Positions 46,206 through 54,071 of a stretch of 64,000 nucleotides of DNA are shown piece by piece. This DNA is from Ascidiaceihabitans donghaensis (lineage in GTDB: Bacteria > Pseudomonadota > Alphaproteobacteria > Rhodobacterales > Rhodobacteraceae). The notes beneath the pieces were generated by a model. The model ran no database searches. It saw only the letters and a list, made by a program, of their open reading frames with translations, and had not been told where the DNA came from. The translations under genes and the position numbers were made by a program. The stretch covers positions 1,302,001 to 1,366,000 of the forward strand of contig NZ_OMOR01000001.1 in the NCBI RefSeq assembly GCF_900302465.1, given 5' to 3'. Numbering within the stretch: the stretch's first letter is position 1; each line of letters starts with the position of its first letter.

Positions 46206-46222
46206 TGGCGGAGACGAAGGGA
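46206..46222 (+). repeat. Left attachment core (attL)
   Basis: TGGCGGAGACGAAGGGA, identical to the 3' end of tRNA-Ser at 61404-61420. Similarity extends imperfectly on both sides (AAGAGTGTG before it, AACC four bases after). Confidence 0.85.
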
Positions 46223-46286
46223 GTATAACCTAAGTTTATTTATTATAAATAATTACAGATATTTACATTCATTGGAGATCACTTGA

Positions 46287-46307
46287 TGTAGCAGTATGTT
46301 GTAGCAA
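46287..46307 (+). repeat. Left arm-type integrase site
   Basis: 21-bp sequence with two TGTAGCA half-sites (TGTAGCAG ... TTGTAGCAA). It matches 61320-61340 at 19 of 21 positions and lies 64 bp inside the att core. Confidence 0.6.
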
Positions 46308-46342
46308 ATTGTGCCTTTCAACGAATAGTGACCAGCCATTCA

Positions 46343-47488
46343 CTACCACTTGGATGGTGGTCTCCACAGACATTCTAAGTCGCGGTTCATCGGATCAAGG
46401 TCTTTGATCTTTTCCCTGGTCCAAGCAACCCATTCAGCGGCAGTCATACCGTCAATATCGTCAACCTGCTCGGTCAGCATTCGGCGTTCAATTGCATCGA
46501 CAAACGCGCACAGCCGCTGACACTCCTGCCATGATACAGCTTGTTCACGGAAATGCTTCCATCGACGTGCTTCCAACTCACGCCGCTGCTGCTCCTCATA
46601 CTGCCGACGCCGCTCTTCTTCATACCGCAGTCGCTGCGCTTCACGTTCGGCCTGTTGCTCATCAAGCCGTGGACCACATCCCATGATGGAATCTGTGATC
46701 TTCGGAAGCAGATCGACCACTAATTTATTCTGCTTTTCGATCCACTCCAGCCTGCCACCGCCGACATAGGTGTTCACCGCGATCCGTAGGAAGCCTGATG
46801 GGTGCAACCCATGTTGGTGGTGATCGGGGCATGCAGACCAGGACCTATCGACGTCCGATAGACCCTGACGCATCTTTTCCTTGATTGCACATTCGAGGAC
46901 GTGGTTGCCGACCTTGAGGTCGAACTTGCCGATGATCTGAGCATCAACAACCTTCGCACCTGCCTTCTCCAAAGCGTTGAGGACCGTGCTCGTTGCTTGG
47001 AACCTGTATCGGTCACGTTCTGTAAGGTCTGGAATTGGGTCCCAAAAATGGCCCCAGACCTCACGCCTACGTTCCCGCCGCTCTTGCCGTCGTTGAGCCT
47101 GGTCGTCACGATGTTGTTTCACCCATGCTCTTACGGAAGGGTGAAGACTCCTGAAGCTATCTAGTTCGGTGATTTTGGCCACCGCGTTTAAGGCTTCCTC
47201 TTGTGCATCGACTACGGCATCGGAATGTGATGGCTTTGGTGTCAGAGGCGTTATGACGATGACATCTGATTTGCCTTTGGGAAGCGGTGGCAGGGGTGCG
47301 ATCTCGACCAGCCCTCCCAAAGACAATTTGGTCCAATGGCCTTGCGGCGGACGCGGTATTCCATGGCGGTCACATAGCTTGGCCAGACCCGTGCCAGTCA
47401 TCCCAAACTCCACCGAGATTTCTTTAAGCGGCTTTGCCCAGACTTTCTGATGCAGTTCCATCCGTGTTGTTCGTATTCGCGGCATCAT
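46343..47488 (-). CDS. Coiled-coil protein with N-terminal HTH-like segment
   Basis: 381 residues. N-terminal ELHQKVWAKPLKEISVEFGM and TGTGLAKLCDRHGIPRPPQG looks like a helix-turn-helix that occurs at the start of several uncharacterised accessory proteins (KVW.KP...AKEYG.S...L.K.C...IP.P..GYW). A basic stretch (DDQAQRRQERRERRREVW) follows near 129-146, and a long Glu/Arg coiled coil spans about 275-320. No catalytic motif recognised. Lies 38 bp after darG on the same strand, so it may be part of that defence transcript. Confidence 0.6.
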   Translation of the reverse strand: MMPRIRTTRMELHQKVWAKPLKEISVEFGMTGTGLAKLCDRHGIPRPPQGHWTKLSLGGLVEIAPLPPLPKGKSDVIVITPLTPKPSHSDAVVDAQEEALNAVAKITELDSFRSLHPSVRAWVKQHRDDQAQRRQERRERRREVWGHFWDPIPDLTERDRYRFQATSTVLNALEKAGAKVVDAQIIGKFDLKVGNHVLECAIKEKMRQGLSDVDRSWSACPDHHQHGLHPSGFLRIAVNTYVGGGRLEWIEKQNKLVVDLLPKITDSIMGCGPRLDEQQAEREAQRLRYEEERRRQYEEQQRRELEARRWKHFREQAVSWQECQRLCAFVDAIERRMLTEQVDDIDGMTAAEWVAWTREKIKDLDPMNRDLECLWRPPSKW

Positions 47489-47526
47489 GCTTATTATCAG
47501 CGTTCTTCACTCGGCAGAAGACCCGC

Positions 47527-48564
47527 TTAGTGCACACCCCACCCAGTGCTTCGAAGATGGTTGTAGGCAAGATTGATTTGTCTGGGTGTGAACTTCTTCT
47601 TCCGCTCATTCCACGAGTGCGTCAGTCGGATTGCATCCTCGACATCTTCGGCCCCATCGTTGTGGATGACCCAATGCACGGTTGCCAGAAGCTCCATCCC
47701 AACAGGGGATTCGAACCCGTCAACCAGGTCACTCACCCGCTTAAATCTTGCATGGGTGTCGGCATGATCTTCCAGGAACCGCGACGCCTCGGCCATTGCG
47801 CCAGGGACCAACTCAATTTGTTTCTCTGGAATATCACCACCGTCCGCGTAACCAGATACGAGGTGACCTTCGATCCGATTGAGAACATGCCGAAGGTTTT
47901 CAGCGTAGGGGCCGTAGTGATGTTTCTTGTATTGCAGTTTGAGTGGCTCCCCCGCCACCTGCATGAAATACATCAGTTTGTGCAGTTCGATCAGTGTCAC
48001 AAACGGGTCAAGTAACCCAGAAAGATATCTATCCACCAATGTGACGAGTGTAGCTCGACCAGGTGACATCGTGGGCGCATCGGTTGACCTCGCCATCACC
48101 TTTGCATCAGGGACACCTCCTGGTTCGAAGACAAGTATGTCCATCTCCAGGTCGGATAGGGCTGAGTCGATGGCGGCCTTTACGTCCGACCAGTTCAATC
48201 CACCTAGTCCACTTCCAAGGGGTGGGATGGCAATCGACTGAATTTCACGTTCAACGATCTCCACCTTCAGAGCCTGGAGGCCAGAAATAATATCCTCCAT
48301 CCTGCTCTTACCACGCCAGTGGCGCTTCGTCGGGAAGTTGACGATGTAACGGGGACCCGTAAGGGCTTTCCGCTCCGTGATGAACATCTGGCCAGGAACA
48401 ACCTCACCTTTATCACACGCAGTGCGATATTCTTCATAGTTAGACGGGAAAGCTCTCTTGAATTGCAGCGCAATTCCGCGCCCCATAACACCAACGCAAT
48501 TGACTGTGTTAACGATTGCGTCAACATCAGCACGAAGAACGTCGCCTGTCGTATATCGAATCAT
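47527..48564 (-). CDS. darG: DarG-type antitoxin: macrodomain DNA ADP-ribosylglycohydrolase
   Basis: 345 residues. Macro domain 1-155: TTGDVLRADVDAIVNTVNCVG with GVMGRGIALQFKRAFP, NFPTKRHWRGKSRMEDI and IAIPPLGSGLGGLNW, as in DarG enzymes that strip ADP-ribose from thymidine in DNA. The C-terminal part (about 165-345) contains ELHKLMYFMQVAGEPLKLQY and HHYGPYAENLRHVL, which look like the Panacea/SocA-type fold seen in other antitoxins. GGAGG sits 7 nt before the ATG. It follows darT by 18 bp and neutralises it. Confidence 0.87.
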   Translation of the reverse strand: MIRYTTGDVLRADVDAIVNTVNCVGVMGRGIALQFKRAFPSNYEEYRTACDKGEVVPGQMFITERKALTGPRYIVNFPTKRHWRGKSRMEDIISGLQALKVEIVEREIQSIAIPPLGSGLGGLNWSDVKAAIDSALSDLEMDILVFEPGGVPDAKVMARSTDAPTMSPGRATLVTLVDRYLSGLLDPFVTLIELHKLMYFMQVAGEPLKLQYKKHHYGPYAENLRHVLNRIEGHLVSGYADGGDIPEKQIELVPGAMAEASRFLEDHADTHARFKRVSDLVDGFESPVGMELLATVHWVIHNDGAEDVEDAIRLTHSWNERKKKFTPRQINLAYNHLRSTGWGVH

Positions 48565-48582
48565 CTCACGCCTCCCCGCGCA

Positions 48583-49242
48583 CTAATAATACCATTTTCG
48601 AAAAATTTTGACTTGGGGCTTGTGCGGCAAGCCAGAGATCAACCGCGTCACCTTCTCGCCCTGGCTTTGCGAATAGACCCCAATGCCCAGGATTCGTCGC
48701 CAAGGGAAGGACTCTTCCACCAAGAACTCCGCCTGCTTGCCTTCCTTAATATCTCTGTCCACGCCGTTGCCACCCCAGCGGGTTGCTTTCACCGCGTCCC
48801 AGTTGATTTCATCCAGTTGATCCAGGTCAGCGCGGTCCTCGAAGTATCCAGACCCTGCGTTCGACAGGGTGAACGCCCACCGACGATCTTTTTGTTCCGC
48901 CCATTTGACTGCCTTGGGAACGTCAGCAACGAGATGAACAATATCTTGTTGGCCACCTGTGTAGGTAATCTCCTCATGGTTCCCCATATGCAGCAGATAT
49001 AGCATCACCGAACGGGGGCAGAAGTAGAAGGGGACGCATGAGCCTACTGCCAAGCCTGGATGTGAACTGAGTTGCGAAGTCAGCCTGCGATCCTTAATGC
49101 TCTGCATCCCGACCGTTGTTCCAGGTGAACCGCGTCGGCGAGTTTCGGCGTCAGACCACAGGTAGCCGTCCTCGATGATCGAAGGCAGACGATCTATGTG
49201 CACGATGTGGTAGATATGAATTTTTTCAGGCACCTTCGTCAT
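48583..49242 (-). CDS. darT: DarT-type DNA ADP-ribosyltransferase toxin
   Basis: 219 residues, full-length DUF4433. IYHIVHIDRLPSIIEDGYLW is the NAD-binding start; VPFYFCPRSVMLYLLH and the catalytic Glu172 in KQAEFLVEESFPW fit DarT. It ADP-ribosylates single-stranded DNA and acts as a toxin or anti-phage effector. The start ATG overlaps the stop of a Phd-type antitoxin gene (ATGA), and darG follows 18 bp later. Confidence 0.9.
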   Translation of the reverse strand: MTKVPEKIHIYHIVHIDRLPSIIEDGYLWSDAETRRRGSPGTTVGMQSIKDRRLTSQLSSHPGLAVGSCVPFYFCPRSVMLYLLHMGNHEEITYTGGQQDIVHLVADVPKAVKWAEQKDRRWAFTLSNAGSGYFEDRADLDQLDEINWDAVKATRWGGNGVDRDIKEGKQAEFLVEESFPWRRILGIGVYSQSQGEKVTRLISGLPHKPQVKIFRKWYY

Positions 49243-49418
49243 GCCCGTTTATCCCGTTCGGCAGAGACCTGTGTGGCACTGAGGCGTTCGAATTCTTCCA
49301 CCGAGCAGACCACCACAACTGGGCGTCCATGCTTCTCGATGACGATTGGTTCCAGCCTCGCATCATCGATCATCTTACCAAACTGGTTCTTGGCATCTTT
49401 TGCGGAAAAGTTCTTCAT
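49239..49418 (-). CDS. Phd/YefM-type antitoxin upstream of darT
   Basis: 59 residues starting MKNFSAKDAKNQFGKMIDDA; PIVIEKHGRPVVVVCSVEEF is the classic Phd/YefM strand-helix pattern. These proteins bind DNA as dimers and repress their operon while neutralising a partner toxin. Its stop overlaps darT (ATGA), so darT has a potential second antitoxin or dedicated repressor in addition to DarG. Start uncertain: upstream in-frame ATGs at 49436 and 49451 have no better ribosome site. Confidence 0.75.
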   Translation of the reverse strand: MKNFSAKDAKNQFGKMIDDARLEPIVIEKHGRPVVVVCSVEEFERLSATQVSAERDKRA

Positions 49419-49689
49419 ATGTTCACATAAAGCCATTTTGGCTACTTTGTCCATATGTTGGCAGAAGTGGTGCCGATGTGAATGCACGGTAGGTGCCACA
49501 CACATCCTCACGGCGCAAACCACCTCACCAACCATTTCTCACAAACGGTCATATTCGACTTCTCGATACCTTCGTGTCGTCGGGAACGTCCTGGCCTGGA
49601 AAACACGGGCCGCAGAGTTCTCAGTTCTCCCTATCGAAACCACACACGCCAACCGTTATCATGGTGACGAGTTTTGAGAAGGAGGGTTC

Positions 49690-50250
49690 ATGAACGTAGG
49701 ATACGCCAGGATTTCGACCGACGGGCAAACACATGTCGCTCAGATTACTGCATTGAAGGCTGCGGGATGTGACAAGATATTCACAGAGACCGCCTCTGGG
49801 GCGAAGAAGGATCGACCTGTGTTGGCAGAAGCTTTGGCATACCTCCGTCCGAATGCCGATGACAAGCTGGTGGTATACAAGCTTGACAGAGTGGCACGAA
49901 GCCTTCCGCACCTCATCGAGATCATGGATCGATTGAACTCAGACGGGGTTGAGTTCCAGAGTCTGACTGAGGCCATCGATACGAAGACGCCTGGTGGGCG
50001 GCTGCTCTTCCACGTTATGGGCGCGATATCCGCCTTCGAAAGGGACCTTATCATCGAGAGGACTCAAGCGGGCCTGAAGGCTGCGAGAGCAAAAGGACGG
50101 ATCGGTGGACGCCCTCGACAAATGACCGAAGAAAAGATCAATGCTGTTCGTGAGTTGCTGGCCTCTGGGACGCCTGTAAAGGATGCAGCGGCTGCGGTTG
50201 GGGTGTCTGTGCCAACTTTGTATCGATGGCTACCTGGTGCATCACGGTAA
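49690..50250 (+). CDS. Serine recombinase (resolvase/invertase family)
   Basis: 186 residues. VGYARISTDGQTHVAQITAL gives the catalytic Ser in ARIST. VVYKLDRVARSLPHLIEIMD and GRLLFHVMGAISAFERDLII with ERTQAGLKAARAKG are the conserved Arg-rich motifs. The C-terminal HTH is ELLASGTPVKDAAAAVGVSV then PTLYRW. Good ribosome site AAGGAGGG. It may resolve or invert DNA on the island; no invertible repeat pair was found around it. Confidence 0.92.
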   Translation: MNVGYARISTDGQTHVAQITALKAAGCDKIFTETASGAKKDRPVLAEALAYLRPNADDKLVVYKLDRVARSLPHLIEIMDRLNSDGVEFQSLTEAIDTKTPGGRLLFHVMGAISAFERDLIIERTQAGLKAARAKGRIGGRPRQMTEEKINAVRELLASGTPVKDAAAAVGVSVPTLYRWLPGASR

Positions 50251-50292
50251 ACCGCTCCAAGGTATGGTTGGAAGTCATTGGAGAGTTAGACC

Positions 50293-51291
50293 ATGTTTGA
50301 ACACCTGCAACGTCAATTGCGAACTCTATCTGAAACGACTGAGATTTCGGTGCCACTTGAGGCGGATTCAGAAGGCTTTCTTGATAAAGAATGTCCATCT
50401 GAAACTTGCTTGTTCCAGTTCAAAATATTGGAAGAGGACTGGAAAAAAATTGTTCGCGATGAAGAGGTTTTTTGCCCTTCTTGCCGCCATAATACTCATG
50501 CTCAATCTTGGTTTACTGCGGAGCAGATCGAGTCGGCCAAAGAATATGCGATGGGTCAAATTACCAACGATATTAACGCTGCGATGCGGGCAGATGCAGC
50601 AGCATCGAAACGTCGCACTAAGCGCAATTCTTTCATCAGCATCACTTTGGAGGCCAAAGGTGGCCGTGATGCTGTGCTATTGCCAGTGGCAGCAGCAAAC
50701 CCCATGAGGTTACGTACTACTTGCGAAGAATGCGGGTGTCGCTACTCCTACGTGGGAGCCGCGTACTTTTGCCCATCCTGTGGGCAAAACTCTGCAAGTC
50801 ACACATTTTCTCAAACGCTTGAAGCCATACGGACAGCCGCAGGGCTTGGCTCGACTCTTCGAGAAGCGTTGGGGCCAGATGAAGCGGAAGCAATGGCGCG
50901 AACACTTCTTGAGAAAGCCATGCAAGACACAGTCATGTCTTTTCAACGGGTGTCAGAACAATTTTATGAGCGGAAGACTGGCCGCCCCCCGAAGCGCAAC
51001 GTATTTCAGCGCCTCGATACTGGTTCGGGATTGTGGGAAGCTGAGTTGGGGGTGAGTTACACAGACATCCTTGGACTGGAAGCCATGAAACAACTGGTCA
51101 TCTATTACCAGCAGAGACACCTATTGGCCCATCAACAAGGAATTGTTGATACTTACTATCTGACACGAAGCCAAGACACCCGATATTCTATTGGCCAACG
51201 TCTGATCATACGCGAACCAGCAGTTTTGGACTTCGCAGCCATAATTGAAAAACTTGGTGAAGAAATCATGAGGCGTTGTACGTCTGAGTAG
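50293..51291 (+). CDS. Zinc-ribbon protein with HEPN-like C-terminus
   Basis: 332 residues. N-terminal zinc knuckle CPSETC...CPSC (about 35-65) and a second CEECGC...CPSC (about 144-165). The C-terminal helical region has YYQQRHLLAHQQGIVDTYYL, whose R-HLLA-H is an RX4H motif like that of HEPN RNases. Zinc ribbons plus HEPN suggest a nucleic-acid-binding RNase effector, fitting a defence island, but the overall protein is not recognised. GGAGAG 8 nt before ATG. Follows the recombinase by 42 bp. Confidence 0.55.
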   Translation: MFEHLQRQLRTLSETTEISVPLEADSEGFLDKECPSETCLFQFKILEEDWKKIVRDEEVFCPSCRHNTHAQSWFTAEQIESAKEYAMGQITNDINAAMRADAAASKRRTKRNSFISITLEAKGGRDAVLLPVAAANPMRLRTTCEECGCRYSYVGAAYFCPSCGQNSASHTFSQTLEAIRTAAGLGSTLREALGPDEAEAMARTLLEKAMQDTVMSFQRVSEQFYERKTGRPPKRNVFQRLDTGSGLWEAELGVSYTDILGLEAMKQLVIYYQQRHLLAHQQGIVDTYYLTRSQDTRYSIGQRLIIREPAVLDFAAIIEKLGEEIMRRCTSE

Positions 51292-51342
51292 CTAAGGGAA
51301 GCTCGTTCTGGCAGGCTGTGAGGATAAATCCCATCAAGTACG

Positions 51343-51762
51343 TCAATTCTGCGGAGTTGCTTTCATCTTTCCTTTACAACGAGGGTAGCTCACGCATCCG
51401 AGGAAACGGCCATATCGCCCCCGTCGTTCGACGAGCCAGCCGTTCTCACACTGTGGGCAACTTGGGTACTCCGCACCACATGCGCATGTCTTCAGCCCTG
51501 ATTCATCCCGCTCTTCTGGCAAGCCACTTCCGCACTCTGAGCAAGCATTCAGTGAAAACCCGCATAGGTCAGCATGTTCACATCTGTACCAAGTGCGACC
51601 ATCCTTGGTTGGGAAAGCTACCAGATGGCCACCGCATTCCCCACAGATGTGATCTACTTGTTCGGATGCATCACTTCCAACTGCACCGTATGAGGGATCG
51701 TCCAACAACTCAGTGACAAAAGCTGATTGTTTAATTGCTTGGGCGGAGTTTGTTGAAAGCAC
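51343..51762 (-). CDS. C4 zinc-finger protein, likely remnant of a helicase C-terminus
   Basis: 139 residues with CGECGG...C, CSECGSG...CACG and CPQCENGWLVERRGRYGRFLGC...YPRCKGK. The last is the topoisomerase-type C4 zinc finger found at the C-terminus of UvrD/DNA helicase IV-like and restriction proteins. Only a GTG start is available, with an in-frame stop 9 nt before it and no ribosome site, so this is probably a truncated tail of a longer gene. Confidence 0.5.
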   Translation of the reverse strand: MLSTNSAQAIKQSAFVTELLDDPSYGAVGSDASEQVDHICGECGGHLVAFPTKDGRTWYRCEHADLCGFSLNACSECGSGLPEERDESGLKTCACGAEYPSCPQCENGWLVERRGRYGRFLGCVSYPRCKGKMKATPQN

Positions 51763-51872
51763 TACCAGCTATTCATCGAACTCCGCCTATTGCATGAAGA
51801 ACTCTTAGCTCTGATCGATCAGATCACCCAATGTCCTGCTTGTAGGTCATGGATGTCGTATGACTGCTTCAA

Positions 51873-52277
51873 TTAAGGCTCACGGTTCTTCCAGAATTGA
51901 TCAGCATCCCAAGACAGGTTGTTTGTGGGAACCGCGCCAACGTTGAAGATTTCCTCTGCCAAGTCATACATGACCGTTGCCAAGCCAGTGCGGCGGTATG
52001 GCATTTCAACATGGATGTTCTCACACCGACATGCGTCCTTGGCACCTGAGAACTGCGCCCAGCCGATACGATCAACACGTGTTTCGTCTGAATAGACTTC
52101 CAGCCACAGACATCCTTGATCGTGTGGCATCGTTGCCGTTCTGATGTCGTAAAGTTCAGTGCTTGGTGCACTATTTGACTGATCAGGAGGCTGAACAGTT
52201 GCAAGCAACTGTAGCACATTATGACGTTTCTCATCGAATTGGATTTGCTGAAACTCTTTGAATGGCGCTCTGATCAT
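51873..52277 (-). CDS. GNAT-like acetyltransferase
   Basis: 134 residues. HVEMPYRRTGLATVMYDLAE near 94-113 matches the GNAT acetyl-CoA loop (R/Q-x-x-G-x-A plus helix). The ATG at 52277 overlaps the stop of the ribbon-helix-helix gene (ATGA). RHH repressor plus GNAT is the layout of TacA/TacT-type toxin-antitoxin modules, in which the acetyltransferase blocks aminoacyl-tRNA, but overall similarity to TacT cannot be judged here; it could equally be a housekeeping-type acetyltransferase. Confidence 0.6.
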   Translation of the reverse strand: MIRAPFKEFQQIQFDEKRHNVLQLLATVQPPDQSNSAPSTELYDIRTATMPHDQGCLWLEVYSDETRVDRIGWAQFSGAKDACRCENIHVEMPYRRTGLATVMYDLAEEIFNVGAVPTNNLSWDADQFWKNREP

Positions 52278-52486
52278 TCGGCAACTCCCCATCTGTGCGC
52301 GGTGTTTGGTTGTTGCCCTTCAGTAATACCCTCGCCTTCAGTGTGTTCCGTATCATATTGGAAAATCAGCTTCTGGATCGCTTCAGTAACTACATCTCCC
52401 AGCCGCTGCTGTGTTGCAGCCGCATGAATTTTTGCATCCCACAAAGCATCTGGGTCGATGTTTCTAATAGTTGTTCGACTCGTCAT
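52274..52486 (-). CDS. Small RHH-like DNA-binding protein, partner of the GNAT gene
   Basis: 70 residues: TSRTTIRNIDPDALWDAKIH then AAATQQRLGDVVTEAIQKLI, a strand followed by two helices as in Arc/MetJ-type ribbon-helix-helix proteins; a Glu-rich C-terminus follows. Strong AAGGAGA 6 nt before ATG. Ends in an ATGA overlap with the acetyltransferase gene, so it is probably the antitoxin and repressor of a two-gene unit. Confidence 0.6.
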   Translation of the reverse strand: MTSRTTIRNIDPDALWDAKIHAAATQQRLGDVVTEAIQKLIFQYDTEHTEGEGITEGQQPNTAHRWGVAE

Positions 52487-52853
52487 TGTTGTCTCCTTGT
52501 AATTGACGGTTCGAATGTATTTAGTCGGTCTGGTCCAATTTGGTGGACAGTTACCACGATGCCTGAACGTATAGGTTCGGCGTGGTGGAAAATGTCAAAG
52601 ACGCGAGAGAAGTATTGCGCACTGAAATCCTCGTAAGTGTTTATTCTTCATGAATAAAACAAGAAAATAATTTGCGTAGATGGGTTGAAACGCCAGTGCT
52701 TGATTTCTACTTGATGTGTAAGCAGTAGCTTAGCTGCGAAATCGCGAGGTCCAACTCCTCGCCGTGCTATGAAAGATCAAGCATGACTTATGACAAGCCA
52801 ACCGCAGTTGCGGCACCAAATCCTGTCACCTCTTGTAGTCCTGAGGTGATGAC
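52487..52853. other. 367-bp intergenic region with a hairpin
   Basis: Divergent leader of the RHH-GNAT unit and the next rightward gene. It contains an imperfect 12-bp palindrome at 52553-52586 (ACCACG, CC, GAAC / GTTCGG, CGTGGT, loop GTATAG), possibly an operator or the end of a lost element. A GAGG ribosome site lies before ATG 52854. No gene seen. Confidence 0.5.
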
Positions 52854-53417
52854 ATGAGGATTTTTCCTAATTTCATTAAGACGACACTGAAAGAAGATCG
52901 TGAGTTTTATCGTGCGCTGCTGGACGCGTTCGACTCAGGTCCTTCGCAGAACCAGTTGCGGATACTTTCCTTGGTGAAACATCATCACCTCGACCACAAT
53001 CGCGATCTGACCTCTGAGTTATATCACTCACTTCTGAATACGTTGGCCGATCTCGATGTCGGGCCGCCGAGTGTGCAGATCAATACACACAACAAAGAAA
53101 TGGGATCGTGGTATCATATCCCTGGTCGGGGAAAGCTGCACAAAGGTAGGACCCATGATCAATGTCTTGCTATGCGAGGCACCTCTCGACGAAAGATGTG
53201 GGACAAATTGGTCGAAGCCAGTGGATATACGGGTGGCGAGTTAGACATTCTATTGGCCATCGAAGACACTCAGATTGCCGAGCTTCGTGAAACAGTCATT
53301 GAGGTAACGAATGATTTGGAACGAAAAGTCGAAATCAAGCTGGGCCAATTGGAGTCCGTGTTTTGCGAAATGTTAGAACAAATCGATCAACGGGTAACAC
53401 TGTTAGAGCAACGATAA
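52854..53417 (+). CDS. Uncharacterised island protein with C-terminal coiled coil
   Basis: 187 residues, no signal or membrane segment. Helical N-terminus (FPNFIKTTLKEDREFYRALL), a His-rich segment HHHLDHNRDL, and a Leu/Glu heptad coiled coil over the last 55 residues (IAELRETVIEVTNDLERKVE...VTLLEQR). GAGGTG lies 6 nt before ATG. Family not recognised. Confidence 0.6.
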   Translation: MRIFPNFIKTTLKEDREFYRALLDAFDSGPSQNQLRILSLVKHHHLDHNRDLTSELYHSLLNTLADLDVGPPSVQINTHNKEMGSWYHIPGRGKLHKGRTHDQCLAMRGTSRRKMWDKLVEASGYTGGELDILLAIEDTQIAELRETVIEVTNDLERKVEIKLGQLESVFCEMLEQIDQRVTLLEQR

Positions 53418-53468
53418 GGTAGTCGTGATGGGGACTTTTCTTATCGCTTCTACTGACTGTGAATAAAT

Positions 53469-53487
53469 AGTGCCGACAGGCACTTTT
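53469..53487 (+). terminator. Weak terminator after the coiled-coil gene
   Basis: AGTGCC-GACA-GGCACT followed by TTT: a 6-bp stem 52 bp after the stop. Short, so efficiency is doubtful. Confidence 0.45.
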
Positions 53488-53500
53488 CAAAGTATTCAGT

Positions 53501-53537
53501 ATAGAGGTTTGAGAAGCGAAGCGTATCAAACCTCTAT
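53501..53537. repeat. 12-bp perfect inverted repeat
   Basis: ATAGAGGTTTGA and TCAAACCTCTAT separated by 13 nt. There is no T run, so an operator, recombination site or RNA hairpin is as likely as a terminator. It lies in a 299-bp gap between two island genes of unknown function. Confidence 0.5.
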
Positions 53538-53716
53538 CTGAGTATGATGTAATTGGAGGCTGATCGTCTTAATATTATTATATCATGCTTTTTCGGTGGT
53601 CTGAACGGATAATGTTGAATGAAAACAAGTTTATAACGCCCCTCAAAAGATCAAGAGCGGCTCAAGCCGCCACGTTTCGATAGGTGATCTGGGCCTTTCT
53701 TGAGGTTTACTTGATC

Positions 53717-53944
53717 CTAATGGCGGCATTCCTTAGGAGCCAATCGTTCGATAATCTGGAGCATATCAGGATTTTGGGTGCGCGGATCAGCGATGCCATG
53801 GTTCTCCTGAATCTCAGCAATGGCATCTTTGTGCAATCGCACCGCCAAGAGAAGCCTTGGTGTAAACCCCGTAGGCCAATCGACCGCCCCAAACTTCTCA
53901 ACCAAAATCGGTTCCAGCAGTTGCATGAATCGATCTTCAGTCAT
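53717..53944 (-). CDS. Small uncharacterised island protein
   Basis: 75 residues, MTEDRFMQLLEPILVEKFGA then VDWPTGFTPRLLLAVRLHKD. AAAGGTG 6 nt before ATG 53944 supports this start; a longer in-frame start at 54154 overlaps the next gene. No motif recognised. Confidence 0.5.
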   Translation of the reverse strand: MTEDRFMQLLEPILVEKFGAVDWPTGFTPRLLLAVRLHKDAIAEIQENHGIADPRTQNPDMLQIIERLAPKECRH

Positions 53945-54071
53945 GAGCTTCACCTTTCGTCTGTAGACGGTCGGGATGTCTATCTGGCGACCGCCGAGTC
54001 TGCGCCTGATCGAGTTTTTGTGACAAAGCATCTCGAAGAGGGCCTGCTTGTCCTGACCTGAAACCAGCAGA

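Larger units (their letters stand above)
46016..46342. other. 327-bp non-coding junction at the left end of the island
   Basis: Contains, left to right, a 12-bp tandem repeat (46096-46119), the left attachment core (46206-46222) and a 21-bp arm-type site (46287-46307). No gene seen. Confidence 0.7.

Noticed and set aside
49690-50250. Invertible DNA segment driven by the serine recombinase
   Set aside because: I saw no pair of inverted repeats flanking a promoter or gene near it.
53684-54061. Plus-strand ORF of 125 codons
   Set aside because: Lies opposite the 75-residue minus-strand gene, which has a proper ribosome site; the plus frame has none.
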